Assembly: GCA_964529265.1 (NCBI GenBank)
Contig: CAZGVW010000216.1
Coordinates: 1 to 9,583, forward strand
Length of the DNA stretch: 9,583 nucleotides
Reading direction: 5' to 3'
Source: CAZGVW01 sp964529265
GTDB lineage: Bacteria > Planctomycetota > Phycisphaerae > Phycisphaerales > UBA1924
The number at the start of each line of letters is the position of its first letter. Position 1 is the first letter of the stretch. Under the pieces are notes generated by a model. That model had not been told where the DNA came from. It did not search any database and saw only the letters and a program-made list of their open reading frames with translations. Positions 1 through 7,200 of this stretch are shown piece after piece. The position numbers and the translations under genes were made by a program.

Positions 1-1
1 C

Positions 2-187
2 TCGGTGCTGACCCTCGGGGCGAACTACTACATCGACGGTCACGACCTTAAATGGACGTCGGACATCTCGTTCGGCATCGACGCGATCGATCAGCCCTGG
101 GACTTCAGCCTGCCCGGCTTCCGCCTCGACCAGGCGGACTCCGAGCCGCAGATCGTGATTCGGACGCAGTTCCAGTTGCTGTTCTGA
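2..187 (+). CDS. 3' end of an outer-membrane porin gene (OprP/phosphate-selective porin-like)
   Basis: Only the last 61 codons are inside the window; the reading frame is open from base 2 and ends at TGA 185-187. The peptide alternates polar and hydrophobic residues as in beta-barrel strands (GANYYIDGHDLKW, SDISFGIDAI) and ends QIVIRTQFQLLF. A C-terminal strand finishing in phenylalanine is the recognition signal for insertion of outer-membrane barrels by the BAM machinery. The GANYYIDGHD and FQLLF wording matches the end of planctomycete porins related to the OprO/OprP family, as I remember them. The protein would be a channel in the outer membrane. Substrate cannot be told from this fragment. 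No gene follows in the same direction for about 600 bases, so it is the last gene of its unit. The hairpin at 290-310 is the nearest candidate transcription stop. Confidence 0.75.
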   Translation, partial: SVLTLGANYYIDGHDLKWTSDISFGIDAIDQPWDFSLPGFRLDQADSEPQIVIRTQFQLLF

Positions 188-207
188 TCGGGTTGGCGCC
201 CCGCGCG

Positions 208-295
208 TGGCGATGGGGGTGTGGCGGACGTTCGGGGCTATGCGCGATGGGAGTGTAACCTGTGGTGCGGGGGTCTTTCGAACGTTCGGGGGGCT
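208..295. repeat. Composite repeat copy A: one 34-bp unit plus one 54-bp unit
   Basis: Bases 208-241 are a diverged 34-bp unit and 242-295 a 54-bp unit. The 54-bp unit begins GCGCGATGGGAGTG, ends GTTCGGGGGGCT and contains the perfect palindrome CGAACGTTCG at 279-288. It can be read as the 34-bp unit with about 20 extra bases in the middle. The same 34+54 order recurs at 610-697, 7308-7395 and (first unit partial) 9483-9550, always in the same orientation. Reading frames through it give low-complexity peptides with no family resemblance, so it is not treated as coding. Confidence 0.85.
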
Positions 296-310
296 GCGTC
301 GTGCAGCCCC
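290..310. other. Perfect hairpin immediately after repeat copy A
   Basis: GGGGCTGC (290-297) pairs with GCAGCCCC (303-310) around the five-base loop GTCGT. The same hairpin with a 7-bp stem follows the repeat copy at 9546-9564. In the copy at 7396 the right arm is altered, and in the copy at 698 it is replaced by another hairpin. It lies about 100 bases after the porin stop and could end transcription, but there is no clear T-run, so its role is open. Confidence 0.6.
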
Positions 311-358
311 TCTTGGCGTGACGTGGTGCTCACACCTTTGCCCGTCACGCGCGGCGAC

Positions 359-517
359 GCTGCATCCTGCAGCTCAGACTTCGACGTTCCGACCCGCTAA
401 TGCGACGGCGGCATCCTGCCGCCTGCGCGTGGGACGATTGGGGCTGGGTCGGGCTGGTTATCGCAGACCCTCCGGGTCTGCAGAAGTCGCGCGGCGACCG
501 GCGGCATCCATGCCGCC
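359..517. repeat. Cluster of four short hairpins with a shared TCC loop
   Basis: Four perfect inverted repeats lie within 160 bases. They are GCTGCA/TGCAGC at 359-373, GGCGGCA/TGCCGCC at 407-423, CAGACCC/GGGTCTG at 464-480, and GGCGGCA/TGCCGCC at 500-517. The first three have the loop TCC and the fourth has TCCA. Stem sequences differ while pairing and loop are kept, which suggests selection for structure or a shared way of arising. On the minus strand the loops read GGA, and the first two present CAGGATG. No gene was found in this stretch. The long minus-strand frames across it are low-complexity and are rejected. Confidence 0.7.
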
Positions 518-541
518 TTGGTTTGGGACGTGTGGGGCCGT

Positions 542-697
542 GCGCGATGGGGGTGTGAACGACGTTTGGGGCCGTGCGCGATCGGGGTGTGAACGACGTT
601 CGGGGCCGTGCGCGATGGGGGTGTGACGGACACTTGGGGCCGTGCGCGATGGTGGTGTAACACGTGGTGCGGGGGTTCTTCGAACGTTCGGGGGGCT
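542..697. repeat. Composite repeat copy B: three tandem 34-bp units plus one 54-bp unit
   Basis: Three near-identical 34-bp units occupy 542-575, 576-609 and 610-643. Each begins GCGCGAT and ends GGGGCCGT. A 54-bp unit follows at 644-697 with the palindrome CGAACGTTCG at 681-690. The array is the most expanded copy of this repeat in the window. The period is not a multiple of three, so each copy shifts reading frame. That argues against a coding role, although open frames run across it in both directions. Confidence 0.85.
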
Positions 698-710
698 GCG
701 TCTTTCAGGA

Positions 711-733
711 CCCCCTCCCTTCCAGGGAGGGGG
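711..733. other. 10-bp perfect hairpin with TCC loop
   Basis: CCCCCTCCCT (711-720) pairs perfectly with AGGGAGGGGG (724-733) around the loop TCC. It takes the place that the GGGGCTGC hairpin holds after copy A. It matches the loop rule of the four hairpins at 359-517. Purine/pyrimidine-biased palindromes of this kind are common dispersed elements in planctomycete intergenic DNA, as far as I recall. It could act as a transcription barrier. Confidence 0.65.
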
Positions 734-809
734 CAGGGGGAGGGTCGGAGTCGTTGACGTGACGCGGTCACACCCTTGCGCATGCACGCGACGAGCGCCA
801 GCTTCTTGC

Positions 810-1232
810 ACGCTTCATCCGGACAAGACGCGAATTGCGCATGCGGTAACGGACGGCTTCGAGTTCCTGGGCTACTTCTTCCGCGGGACCAAACGCTGGC
901 CACGGAAGAAGAGCCAGCAGCAACTCAAACATGCGGTCCGTGGGATCACGCCGCGTACGAATGGGCAGAGCATGGCGAGGATCATCGCACGACTCAATCC
1001 AGTCCTTCACGGCTGGTATGAGTACTTCAAACACAGTGGTCCGGGCCCACTCGTCCGAATGGACAAGTGGGTTCGCATGCGTCTGCGGAGCGTGCTCCGC
1101 AAGCGACAGCGTGGCCGCGGCATCGGCCGTGGTTCGGACCACCAGCGCTGGCCCAATGCCTACTTCGCCGAGCAGGGGCTATTCAGTCTGGCGACAGCCC
1201 ATGCTCGGGACCGTCAATCCGCTCGACGGTGA
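810..1232 (+). pseudogene. ltrA: Group II intron reverse transcriptase/maturase, C-terminal fragment
   Basis: The readable protein starts abruptly at TLHPDKTRI, the segment that follows the RT palm in group II intron proteins, and continues with GFEFLGYFF. Next come a basic maturase stretch (RWPRKKSQQQLKHAVRG), the thumb/domain X helices (ARIIARLNPVLHGWYEYFK) and the usual end RWPNAYFAEQGLFSL before TGA 1230-1232. About 140 residues remain, against more than 400 in a complete protein. The RT catalytic motifs are absent. The open frame extends upstream to 642, but that part is translated repeat and is not protein homology. There is no HNH endonuclease domain after the thumb. The complete protein would splice its host intron RNA and copy it into DNA targets; this fragment should be inactive. 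Confidence 0.88.
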
Positions 1233-1245
1233 ACAACCGACTGGA

Positions 1246-1320
1246 GAGCCGTGTGCGGGAGATCCGCACGCACGGTTCGGAGGGGGGCGGGACCGGGCAA
1301 CCGGTCCTGCCTACCCCTAT
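1246..1320 (+). ncRNA. Group II intron domains V and VI with 3' splice site
   Basis: Domain V: GAGCCGT (1246-1252) pairs with ACGGTTC (1272-1278). A two-base bulge (1270-1271) follows, then GTGCGG (1253-1258) pairs with CCGCAC (1264-1269) under a small loop. The catalytic triad AGC is at 1247-1249. Domain VI: GGACCGG (1290-1296) pairs with CCGGTCC (1301-1307) around a GCAA tetraloop, with further pairing below. A likely bulged branch-point adenosine is at 1313, eight bases from the end. The intron ends ...CCCCTAT at 1320. Both domains look intact in pairing although the intron has lost its 5' half. Exon sequence starts at 1321. Confidence 0.85.
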
Positions 1321-1321
1321 C

Positions 1322-1360
1322 GTGGGACGTTTGGACCTGGGTTGGCTGGTTTTCGCAGAC
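1322..1360. repeat. Second copy of the 40-bp GTGGGACG module
   Basis: Bases 1322-1360 align with 429-468 with about six differences and one gap. Both start GTGGGACG, share GGCTGGTT and end TCGCAGAC. This is the immediate 3' flank of the intron remnant. It suggests that the intron entered a copy of the composite repeat, and it also forms the break point of the beta-helix fragment on the opposite strand. Confidence 0.7.
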
Positions 1361-1378
1361 ATGGCTTTCGCAGACGCT

Positions 1379-1978
1379 CCAGAGAAGGCTGTTGGAGATG
1401 ACGGGCGCGCTCCCGGACTCGATGAGGATGGCCCCCCCCTGGCTGACGCCGTCGTTGCGGAGGAACGTGCAGTTCGCGATTCGCGGTGAGCCGCCGTCGA
1501 TGAGGACCGCCCGGCCGCCGAAGGGCCCGCCGCCGTCGCTCGTGGAGAGGATGCGGTTGTCGATGAAGATGCAGTTGATGATGTCCGACGCGCCGTTCGT
1601 GATGTCGACTGCGGCGCCGGCCTGGTTCGCCGTGTTGTCCCGGAAGATGCAGTTGAGGATCGTCGGCTGGGCGTTGAAGATGAGCATGCCGCCGCGCTGG
1701 GCGTTTCCGCCCTCGATCGTGAAGCCGTCCAGGATCGAGTCGACGCCCTCGCCGGAGGTCACGAGGACGAGGGGGCCGCTCCCGCCCTTCGGGGGGACGA
1801 TCGTCGTGTGCTCGGATCCGCGGGTGCTGCGGATGGTGATGACCTTGCCCTCGAAGTCGATGGGGCCCCCGTAGACCCCGGCGTCGTTGTTTCCCTTGTC
1901 GACGCAGGGGGAGAGCATGCCCTTCGCCGGCACGGTCGGCCCGCCGCCGTGGTCATGACCTCCCGCCGCGAGCGACAT
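1379..1978 (-). pseudogene. Right-handed parallel beta-helix protein, internal fragment
   Basis: About 200 residues show the rung pattern of secreted pectate-lyase-like beta-helices: IDFEGKVITIRS, DGFTIEGGNAQRGGML, PTILNCIFRDNTANQAGAA, PRIANCTFLRNDGVSQGGAI and PVISNSLLW. The pattern stops at NSLLW (about 1379-1381). From there the frame runs on to 1214 through the repeat module and across the antisense of intron domains V and VI, adding 54 codons that are not beta-helix. At the N-terminus there is no signal peptide, no clear ribosome binding site at ATG 1978, and none of the usual opening strand. The in-frame sequence upstream is open without a Met back to at least 2095. Both ends appear lost. 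The parent gene probably encoded an exported surface protein like the one at 4245. Confidence 0.75.
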
Positions 1979-2113
1979 CCGGGTGCTCGAGGGGGGCGAG
2001 GTGCTCGTGGTGTAGCGGCGAGCCCCGCGCGACGCCGGCCGGCGCGCCGCGCCGCGCTACGTTCTGCGTGGGGTTGATTCCCTGTTTGCTTCGCTACCCG
2101 TTGCAACCCGTTC

Positions 2114-2269
2114 ATGGACGATATGGCGAACGCCGCGTCTGCGGATCAGGAGAACCTGGCGTGCTGGATGGTTCACTACTACGAGTACCACTACCTCGAG
2201 CCGGCGTGCTTCTGGACCAACGAATGTCCGGGGTCCGATCCGTACGGTCACAGCCACTTCCCTTACTGA
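2114..2269 (+). CDS. Possible small protein, 51 aa, unknown
   Basis: ATG 2114 to TGA 2267-2269. An in-frame stop at 2075 precedes it. The composition is distinctive: a run rich in aromatic residues and histidine (WMVHYYEYHYLEPACFW) followed by NECPGSDPYGHSHFPY, with three cysteines. This is unlike the Arg/Pro/Ala-rich translations of noncoding GC-rich DNA nearby, which favours a real or formerly real gene. A clear ribosome binding site is not visible, and a second ATG lies at codon 4. It has no signal peptide. It could be a truncated piece of a longer gene. I do not recognise a family. Confidence 0.4.
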   Translation: MDDMANAASADQENLACWMVHYYEYHYLEPACFWTNECPGSDPYGHSHFPY

Positions 2270-2374
2270 TTCCCTTGGTCCGGCGGATGTTCGTGTCGTA
2301 GGATACATGGCCCTCTGCGTTCGACGATCGCGCCGCCTGCCGGCGGACAGCGGACCGAAGGGCGGGGAACTCAG

Positions 2375-3103
2375 ATGTACTCCGGTGCAACCATCACGAT
2401 CATCGCGTGCGCCGCCGTCGGCGTGCTCATTCCGGGCTCCGCCTCCGGCTCGCCGCTCTCCGCGCGGGCCGGGGGCGTCGTCGAGTTCTTCCAGGATCGC
2501 GACGGCTGGATGAGCGCGGGCGGCGCGTTCACGTCGGTGGACTTCACGGGACTGGACGAGTTCACCATCCTCAGCGACCAGTATGAGAACCTGGGGCTGT
2601 TGTTCCCCGACCACAACGACAGCATCGTGAGGCGAAGCTCCTACTCGGACGGCTACGGCGTGTACGGCGGCGGTTTCGGCGAGGACGGGATCACGACCGT
2701 CTTCTCGCAGCCGAAATTCTGGATCGCGGTCGACTACCCGGGGCGCATCGTGTTCCGGCTCTTCCGCAAGGGAGAGCTCGTCTACGAGAGCAGCAACCAC
2801 CACTCCGGAGGGGAGATCGCATTCTTCGGGCTGGTGAGCGATGAGCCGTTCGACACCGCGTTCATCTTCGATCCGACGTTCGACACCTTCATCGACAACC
2901 TCTTCTTCGGTCCGCCGTGCTCCGTCGATCTGGATGGAGGCGGCGACGTTGACTTCGCGGATGTCCTCTGGCTCCTCCGCGCCTGGGGCGAGTGCCCGAC
3001 GGGGCAGCGCTGCGCCGAAGACCTCGACGGCAGCGGCCGCATCGACTTCGGCGACATCCTGACCGTGCTGTCTGCGTGGGGGCCGTGCCCTTCAGCCGAG
3101 TAG
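2375..3103 (+). CDS. Secreted GC-type dockerin domain-anchored protein
   Basis: The protein has 242 aa. Residues 1-27 form a signal peptide with a hydrophobic core (TITIIACAAVGVL) and a small-residue cleavage zone. Residues about 45-180 look like an all-beta jelly-roll-type module (SVDFTGLDEFTI, SQPKFWIAVDYPG, IVFRLFRKGEL, FDTAFIFDPTFD, FIDNLFFG). This resembles domains found in PEP-CTERM-type exported proteins, but I cannot name it. Two GC-type dockerin repeats follow, at 182-207 (CSVDLDGGGDVDFADV...AWGEC) and 213-238 (CAEDLDGSGRIDFGDI...AWGPC). Each has the Asp-rich calcium-loop pattern and flanking cysteines. The start ATG follows a GGCGGGGAA purine stretch at suitable spacing. The role is presumably at the cell surface or in the secreted fraction; the binding partner of this dockerin type is unknown to me. 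Confidence 0.85.
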   Translation: MYSGATITIIACAAVGVLIPGSASGSPLSARAGGVVEFFQDRDGWMSAGGAFTSVDFTGLDEFTILSDQYENLGLLFPDHNDSIVRRSSYSDGYGVYGGGFGEDGITTVFSQPKFWIAVDYPGRIVFRLFRKGELVYESSNHHSGGEIAFFGLVSDEPFDTAFIFDPTFDTFIDNLFFGPPCSVDLDGGGDVDFADVLWLLRAWGECPTGQRCAEDLDGSGRIDFGDILTVLSAWGPCPSAE

Positions 3104-3197
3104 GCGTTCCGCGCGGAGCCGAGTCGCGCAGGGCACGGGATCTCGCGAAGTGGCGCAGCGCCTGCAGGCGGAGCTTCACCGACGTGAAGTGCGAGTC

Positions 3198-3335
3198 CTC
3201 GAGACACCGCTCGATCCACGCCCGCCGGTGATCGTACGCCGCGTCCATGAGAAACACCCGCCGCACGCAGCGGCGGAAGCAGTGATACAGGCCCGGCTCG
3301 TGCGAATCGACGATCCGGGCGCGCGGGATGGCCAT
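3198..3335 (-). pseudogene. IS200-like/RAYT-type transposase, N-terminal fragment
   Basis: Minus-strand ATG at 3335 is preceded by a strong ribosome binding site (GGAGG, five bases before the start). The first 46 residues (MAIPRARIVD..., GLYHCFRRCVRRVFL, YDHRRAWIERCLED) match the start of planctomycete REP-associated tyrosine transposases: a short basic lead, the YHC-x-x-RCVRR-x-FL strand and the HR-x-WIE helix. After that the similarity ends. The His-x-His metal-binding motif and the catalytic tyrosine are absent, and the frame runs open as antisense of the dockerin gene. Intact relatives cut single-stranded DNA at REP hairpins. This copy should be inactive, but its translation start is well preserved. 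It ends within about 100 bases of the 3' end of the dockerin gene. Confidence 0.7.
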
Positions 3336-3600
3336 CGTTTCCTCCCCGAGGAATCTGCAGGTCAACGAGTTGGGCCGAACGCCGCGGCGGCGCTCACGTC
3401 GGCGGCGGAGCGTAGCACGGGTCGCGTGCACCACGCGAAGTCTGGCAGAAACACGTGCGTGGCCTGGATCTCGCCTGGATCTCGCTTCCTTTCCTCACAG
3501 GGCCTCGATCTGAATCGGAGCTTCACAGTCGGGGGCCCGGATCGCGCAGGCGGTGCGCTGGGCACCGTGCGCGTGCTGCTGACCGCGACGTCGATCGTCG

Positions 3601-3820
3601 GGACGGCGCGATTTCGCGGTGCACTGCTTCGCCTTCAACACCGCCGGCACGAACCTCGTGCCGTGCCCCGGCGACGTCGTCGAGACCGGCAGGGTCGATT
3701 TCGAAGACCTCCTGGCGATCCTGGCGGCGTGGGGCAACGGCTCTGGCGGCGGGGGGCAACGGCGGCGGACCGGAGGATGTGGACGGAAGCGGCCTGGTGG
3801 ACTTTGCCGATCTCCTGATC
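3601..3820 (+). pseudogene. Frameshifted C-terminal GC-type dockerin remnant
   Basis: One frame gives a first dockerin repeat (CPGDVVETGRVDFEDLLAIL...AWGN, from 3664). The next frame over gives the start of a second repeat (PEDVDGSGLVDFADLLI, to 3820), then APGTRF instead of the expected end. The frames differ by one base, and the switch falls in the run of six G at 3751-3756. Removing one G would join them through a glycine-rich linker. Upstream, a stop at 3580-3582 in the first frame and unrelated sequence show that the protein body is gone. The first repeat also lacks the normal DLDGSG loop (DVVETG instead). A homopolymer sequencing error could explain the shift but not the missing body or the lost second-repeat end. 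Confidence 0.7.
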
Positions 3821-3986
3821 GCGCCCGGGACCCGTTTCCGCGGCGCCGACGATCAGCCGCGATCCGCCTCGCCCGTCATCGGCACGAAGCGACCGGCAGC
3901 AGCACGCGGCGCTCGACGCCGTCGGGGGTCTTCGCGGGGAGGGCCTCTCGGTCACCGGCCTGGCAGTGATAGGAGGTTCGGTGTTC

Positions 3987-4178
3987 TGCGCGTGCGTGGC
4001 CATGTTCGGGATCCCTGCGCGTGCGTGGCCATGTTCGGGATCCAGCGCGTGCGTTGCCATGTTGGGGCCCCCCGCGCGTGGGGGGCCATGTTCGGGATCC
4101 TGCGCGTGCGTGGCCATGTTCGGGATCCTGCGCGTGCGTGGACATAGTCTTGGCGGAATCGGCCAGGTTCGGGAATCC
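3987..4178. repeat. 28-bp minisatellite, about six copies
   Basis: Five units lie head to tail: 3987-4014, 4016-4043, 4044-4071, 4072-4100 and 4101-4128. Occasional one-base spacers occur. A sixth copy at 4129-4178 is broken by inserted sequence. The unit contains GCGTGGCCATGTTCGGGATCC. Copies 3 and 4 are diverged in complementary places, giving GGGGCCCC and GGGGGG runs. The unit shares TTCGGG, then a C, then GCGCG with the 34-bp repeat elsewhere, 13 of 16 positions in the core. It ends about 70 bases before the start codon of the large beta-helix gene. No spacers are present, so it is not CRISPR. Confidence 0.85.
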
Positions 4179-4244
4179 CCGTCCGGTTCGCGGCCTCGTC
4201 GTGGTACACTGGACAACCGACGTCAGGACGTCGGGAGCCCCCCC

Positions 4245-7200
4245 ATGAAGATCATCCGCTCCGGCCCTCGAGCCCGCGGCGGGCTCACGACCACGCTCAT
4301 CGTGGGGCTGGCCGTCGCCTCGACCCCGGCGGAAGCGGACGTCATCATCGTTCCCGACGACTATCCGGCCATTCAGACCGCCGTGGTCGCGGCGGGCGAC
4401 GGCGACGAGATCGTCGTCCGGCCCGGCACCTACATGGAGCTCGTCGACTTTCTCGGCAAGGACATCGTCGTCCGGAGCACCGACCCCGACGACCCGGGCG
4501 TGGTCGCAACGACGATCATCGACGGCAACGGGGCGGGGACGATCGTCACGTTGTCGCGTGGCGTCATCCGGGGCTTCACGCTTCGCAACGGGTTCGCAGA
4601 CGATGGCAGCGCGGTGTACGCGACCGGTGCCGCGCAGGTCCTGGACAACGTCATCACCTCGAACACCGGCACCGGCATCACGTCCGCGGTTTTCGCGGAC
4701 GGCGATGTGGTCGTCGACGGCAACCGCGTGTGCGGCAACACGAGCGTCGGCGTCACCGCGCGAACGAGGACCATCGTCAGCCGCAACACGATCGCCGGCA
4801 ACGGGCCGTGGGGCGGCGTGACGGCCGAGCACAACTCGCTCGTGCGTGAGAACGTGATCATCGGCAACCGCCGAAACCGGGGGGCAGGGATCTACGCGAC
4901 GGGCAACGCCGCGATCCGGTCGAACCTGATCGTCGCGAACTGGGGGAGCAGCGAGGGAGGCGGCGTCCACGTCGACGATCACTTCGGCGCGATCACGAAC
5001 AACACGATCGTCGCGAACGTCAGCCGCGACAGTCCGAGCGGCATCCGCGCGGATCGCGGTCTCGTCGCGGGCAACATCGTCGCCTTCTCGCCGTCGACGG
5101 GCGACGCCATACGCGGCGGCGCGCTCGCATCCATCGACTACAACTGCGTCTTCGGCAACAACGGACCGAACGGCGAGACCGGGCCGAACGATGTTGTTTC
5201 CGATCCCCTGTTCCTGGCGGGCCCGACGGGGACATGGACGGACGATGCGAGTTTCGATTCCGAGTCATTCTCCACCACGATCACGGACGCCGCGGCTTCC
5301 TTCGTCGACGATGCGCTGGTGGGTGCGATCATCAACGTCGACGATCAGCAGACGCTGCGCTTCGGGATCATCGCGAACACGCAGACCACGATCACGGTCA
5401 TCGGCGACGCGTCCGAACTGGCGGAGACCGGGGATGTCTACCAGATCTTCGACGTGCACATTGCGAACGACTCGCCTTGTGTCGACGCCGGGGATCCCGT
5501 CGGAGACCTGGCCTCATACGTAGGCGCCGACGTCGACGGGGAGGAGCGTATCCAGGACTGCGCGATCGACATCGGGGCCGATGAAGTCACCGGCGCACCG
5601 ACCACCGTCCTGGTGATCGAATCCACGATGACGACGTCCGAACTCGACGTTTCGCGACCGGACTGCTTCGGTCTGCGTGCAGGCACGGGCCGGTTCAATC
5701 GCTTCTACGCCACGGCGCCGTTCGTCACGCTGACGGCGTCCGAGCTCTTCGACGGGCTGCCCTTCCGGTGGGTCGTCGGCGGCGACCAAGGTCCCTTTGG
5801 CGAGTTCACCACGAACGTCAAACTGAACGACCATGTCCTGGCCCGCGCCGAGTATTTCCCGGTCTCGAACACCACGCGCGGCACCTTCTTCGTGCGCATC
5901 CAGGACGCGATCTCCAGCTTCATCACGAGCCCCGGGGACGAGATCGTGGCCTACCCGAGCGTCTACGACGAGAGACTCGACTTCCTCGGCAAGGACATCG
6001 TTGTCCGCAGCGTCGACCCGCTCGACCCGGCGATCGTCGAGTCGACGATTCTCGACGGTGCCCAGATCGGTCCGGTCGTGACCCTTTCCACCGGCGAGAT
6101 CAGCGGCTTCACGATACGAAACGGCGGGTCGACGAATACCGCGGCGGGCGTGGCGGCCGACGGAACCAGTCGGGTCACGCACAACATCATCGAAGGGAAC
6201 TCGGCCTGGCAATCCGGGGCCGGCGTGGCGGCCGCCGGCGCCGCGCTGATCGCGGACAACATCATTCGCGACAACTACGGGACACAGACCGGCGGCGGCA
6301 TCGCGGCGCGGGACGACGCGGTGGTCATCCGAAACCGGATTCACGGCAACATCGACGTCAGCCAGGAGGGAGGTGGCGCATCGGTGCAGGATCGCGTCCT
6401 CTTCTGCGACAACATCGTGACGAACAACCAGGCGAACCTCGGCGGCGGCATCCGGGCGCGGGGGGAGGCCCTGGTACTTCGCAACACGTTCACGGGCAAC
6501 GTCGCGACGAACCGTGGCGGCGGTCTCTATGTGAACGGAGACACGACGGTCGCGGGCAACACGATCCGGGGCAACATGCAGGAGAATCCGGAACTCGGCG
6601 GCGGCGGTATCTACATCGGCGCCCGTGATCTCGTGATCGACAACGCGATCATCGGGAACACGTCCCTCGGTCCCGGCGGCGGGATTCACATGACATTTGG
6701 CGCCGATGTGATCGGCAACACGATCGTCGACAACTCGTGCGTCGGCGACGGCGGCGGCATCTTCGTGAGCAACCTCCACGAGCAATTCACGCTCCTCCAC
6801 AACGTCGTTGCGTTCAACGGCGGAAACTACGGCGTCTACAGCGCCGAGCCGATCGCGATCGACTACTCCTGCGTCTTCGGCAACGCCGGCGGCGGGTACG
6901 GCGGACTCGCCCTGCCCGGCGCCCACGACCTGGCCGTCGACCCGATGCTCGCCCCCGACCGGATTCACCTTCTCGCGGGCTCCCCGTGCATCAACGCCGG
7001 CGATCCGCGTTTCGTCGGTGTTGACGAACAGACCGACATCGACGGCGATGCGCGCGTGCTCGACGGCCGCGTCGACATCGGAGCGGACGAGGTCGACGAC
7101 TGCCCGGCCGACCTCGACGACAGCGGCAACGTCGACTTCGCGGATCTGATCGCCGTCCTGGCGGCATGGGGTCCGTGCGACGCGACGTGCCCGGAGGATC

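Larger units (their letters stand above)
806..1320 (+). mobile_element. 3' remnant of a bacterial group II intron
   Basis: This segment holds, in the correct order, the C-terminal third of an intron-encoded reverse transcriptase (about 810-1232), a domain V hairpin (1246-1278) and a domain VI hairpin ending CTACCCCTAT at 1320. The 5' part of the intron (ribozyme domains I-III, RT fingers and palm with the YADD motif) is missing, so it cannot move by itself. The left junction lies near 800-813. Upstream is repeat sequence related to the stretch after copy A (compare 754-775 with 317-340). Downstream (1322-1360) matches 429-468 at about 85 percent by eye. The remnant therefore replaced an internal part of a composite repeat copy. 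Confidence 0.85.

Noticed and set aside
279..288. LexA/SOS box at the palindrome CGAACGTTCG
   Set aside because: LexA sites of the GAAC...GTTC type need four bases between the half-sites; here the halves abut.
642..809. Start of the reverse transcriptase at 642
   Set aside because: The first 56 codons are repeat and hairpin sequence. Recognisable RT sequence begins only at about 810.
397..903. 168-aa and 117-aa minus-strand frames over the composite repeat
   Set aside because: They only translate the 34/54-bp repeats and hairpins; the 34-bp period is not a multiple of three.
3987..4178. CRISPR array (repeat length 28)
   Set aside because: Units follow each other directly with at most one base between them. 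There are no spacers and no cas genes.
3966..4244. Earlier start of the large beta-helix protein
   Set aside because: The extension translates the 28-bp minisatellite. ATG 4245 has a ribosome binding site and a proper signal peptide.
3876..4982. 368-aa open frame on the minus strand through the minisatellite
   Set aside because: Antisense of the signal peptide and first rungs of the large gene plus repeat translation; no family resemblance.
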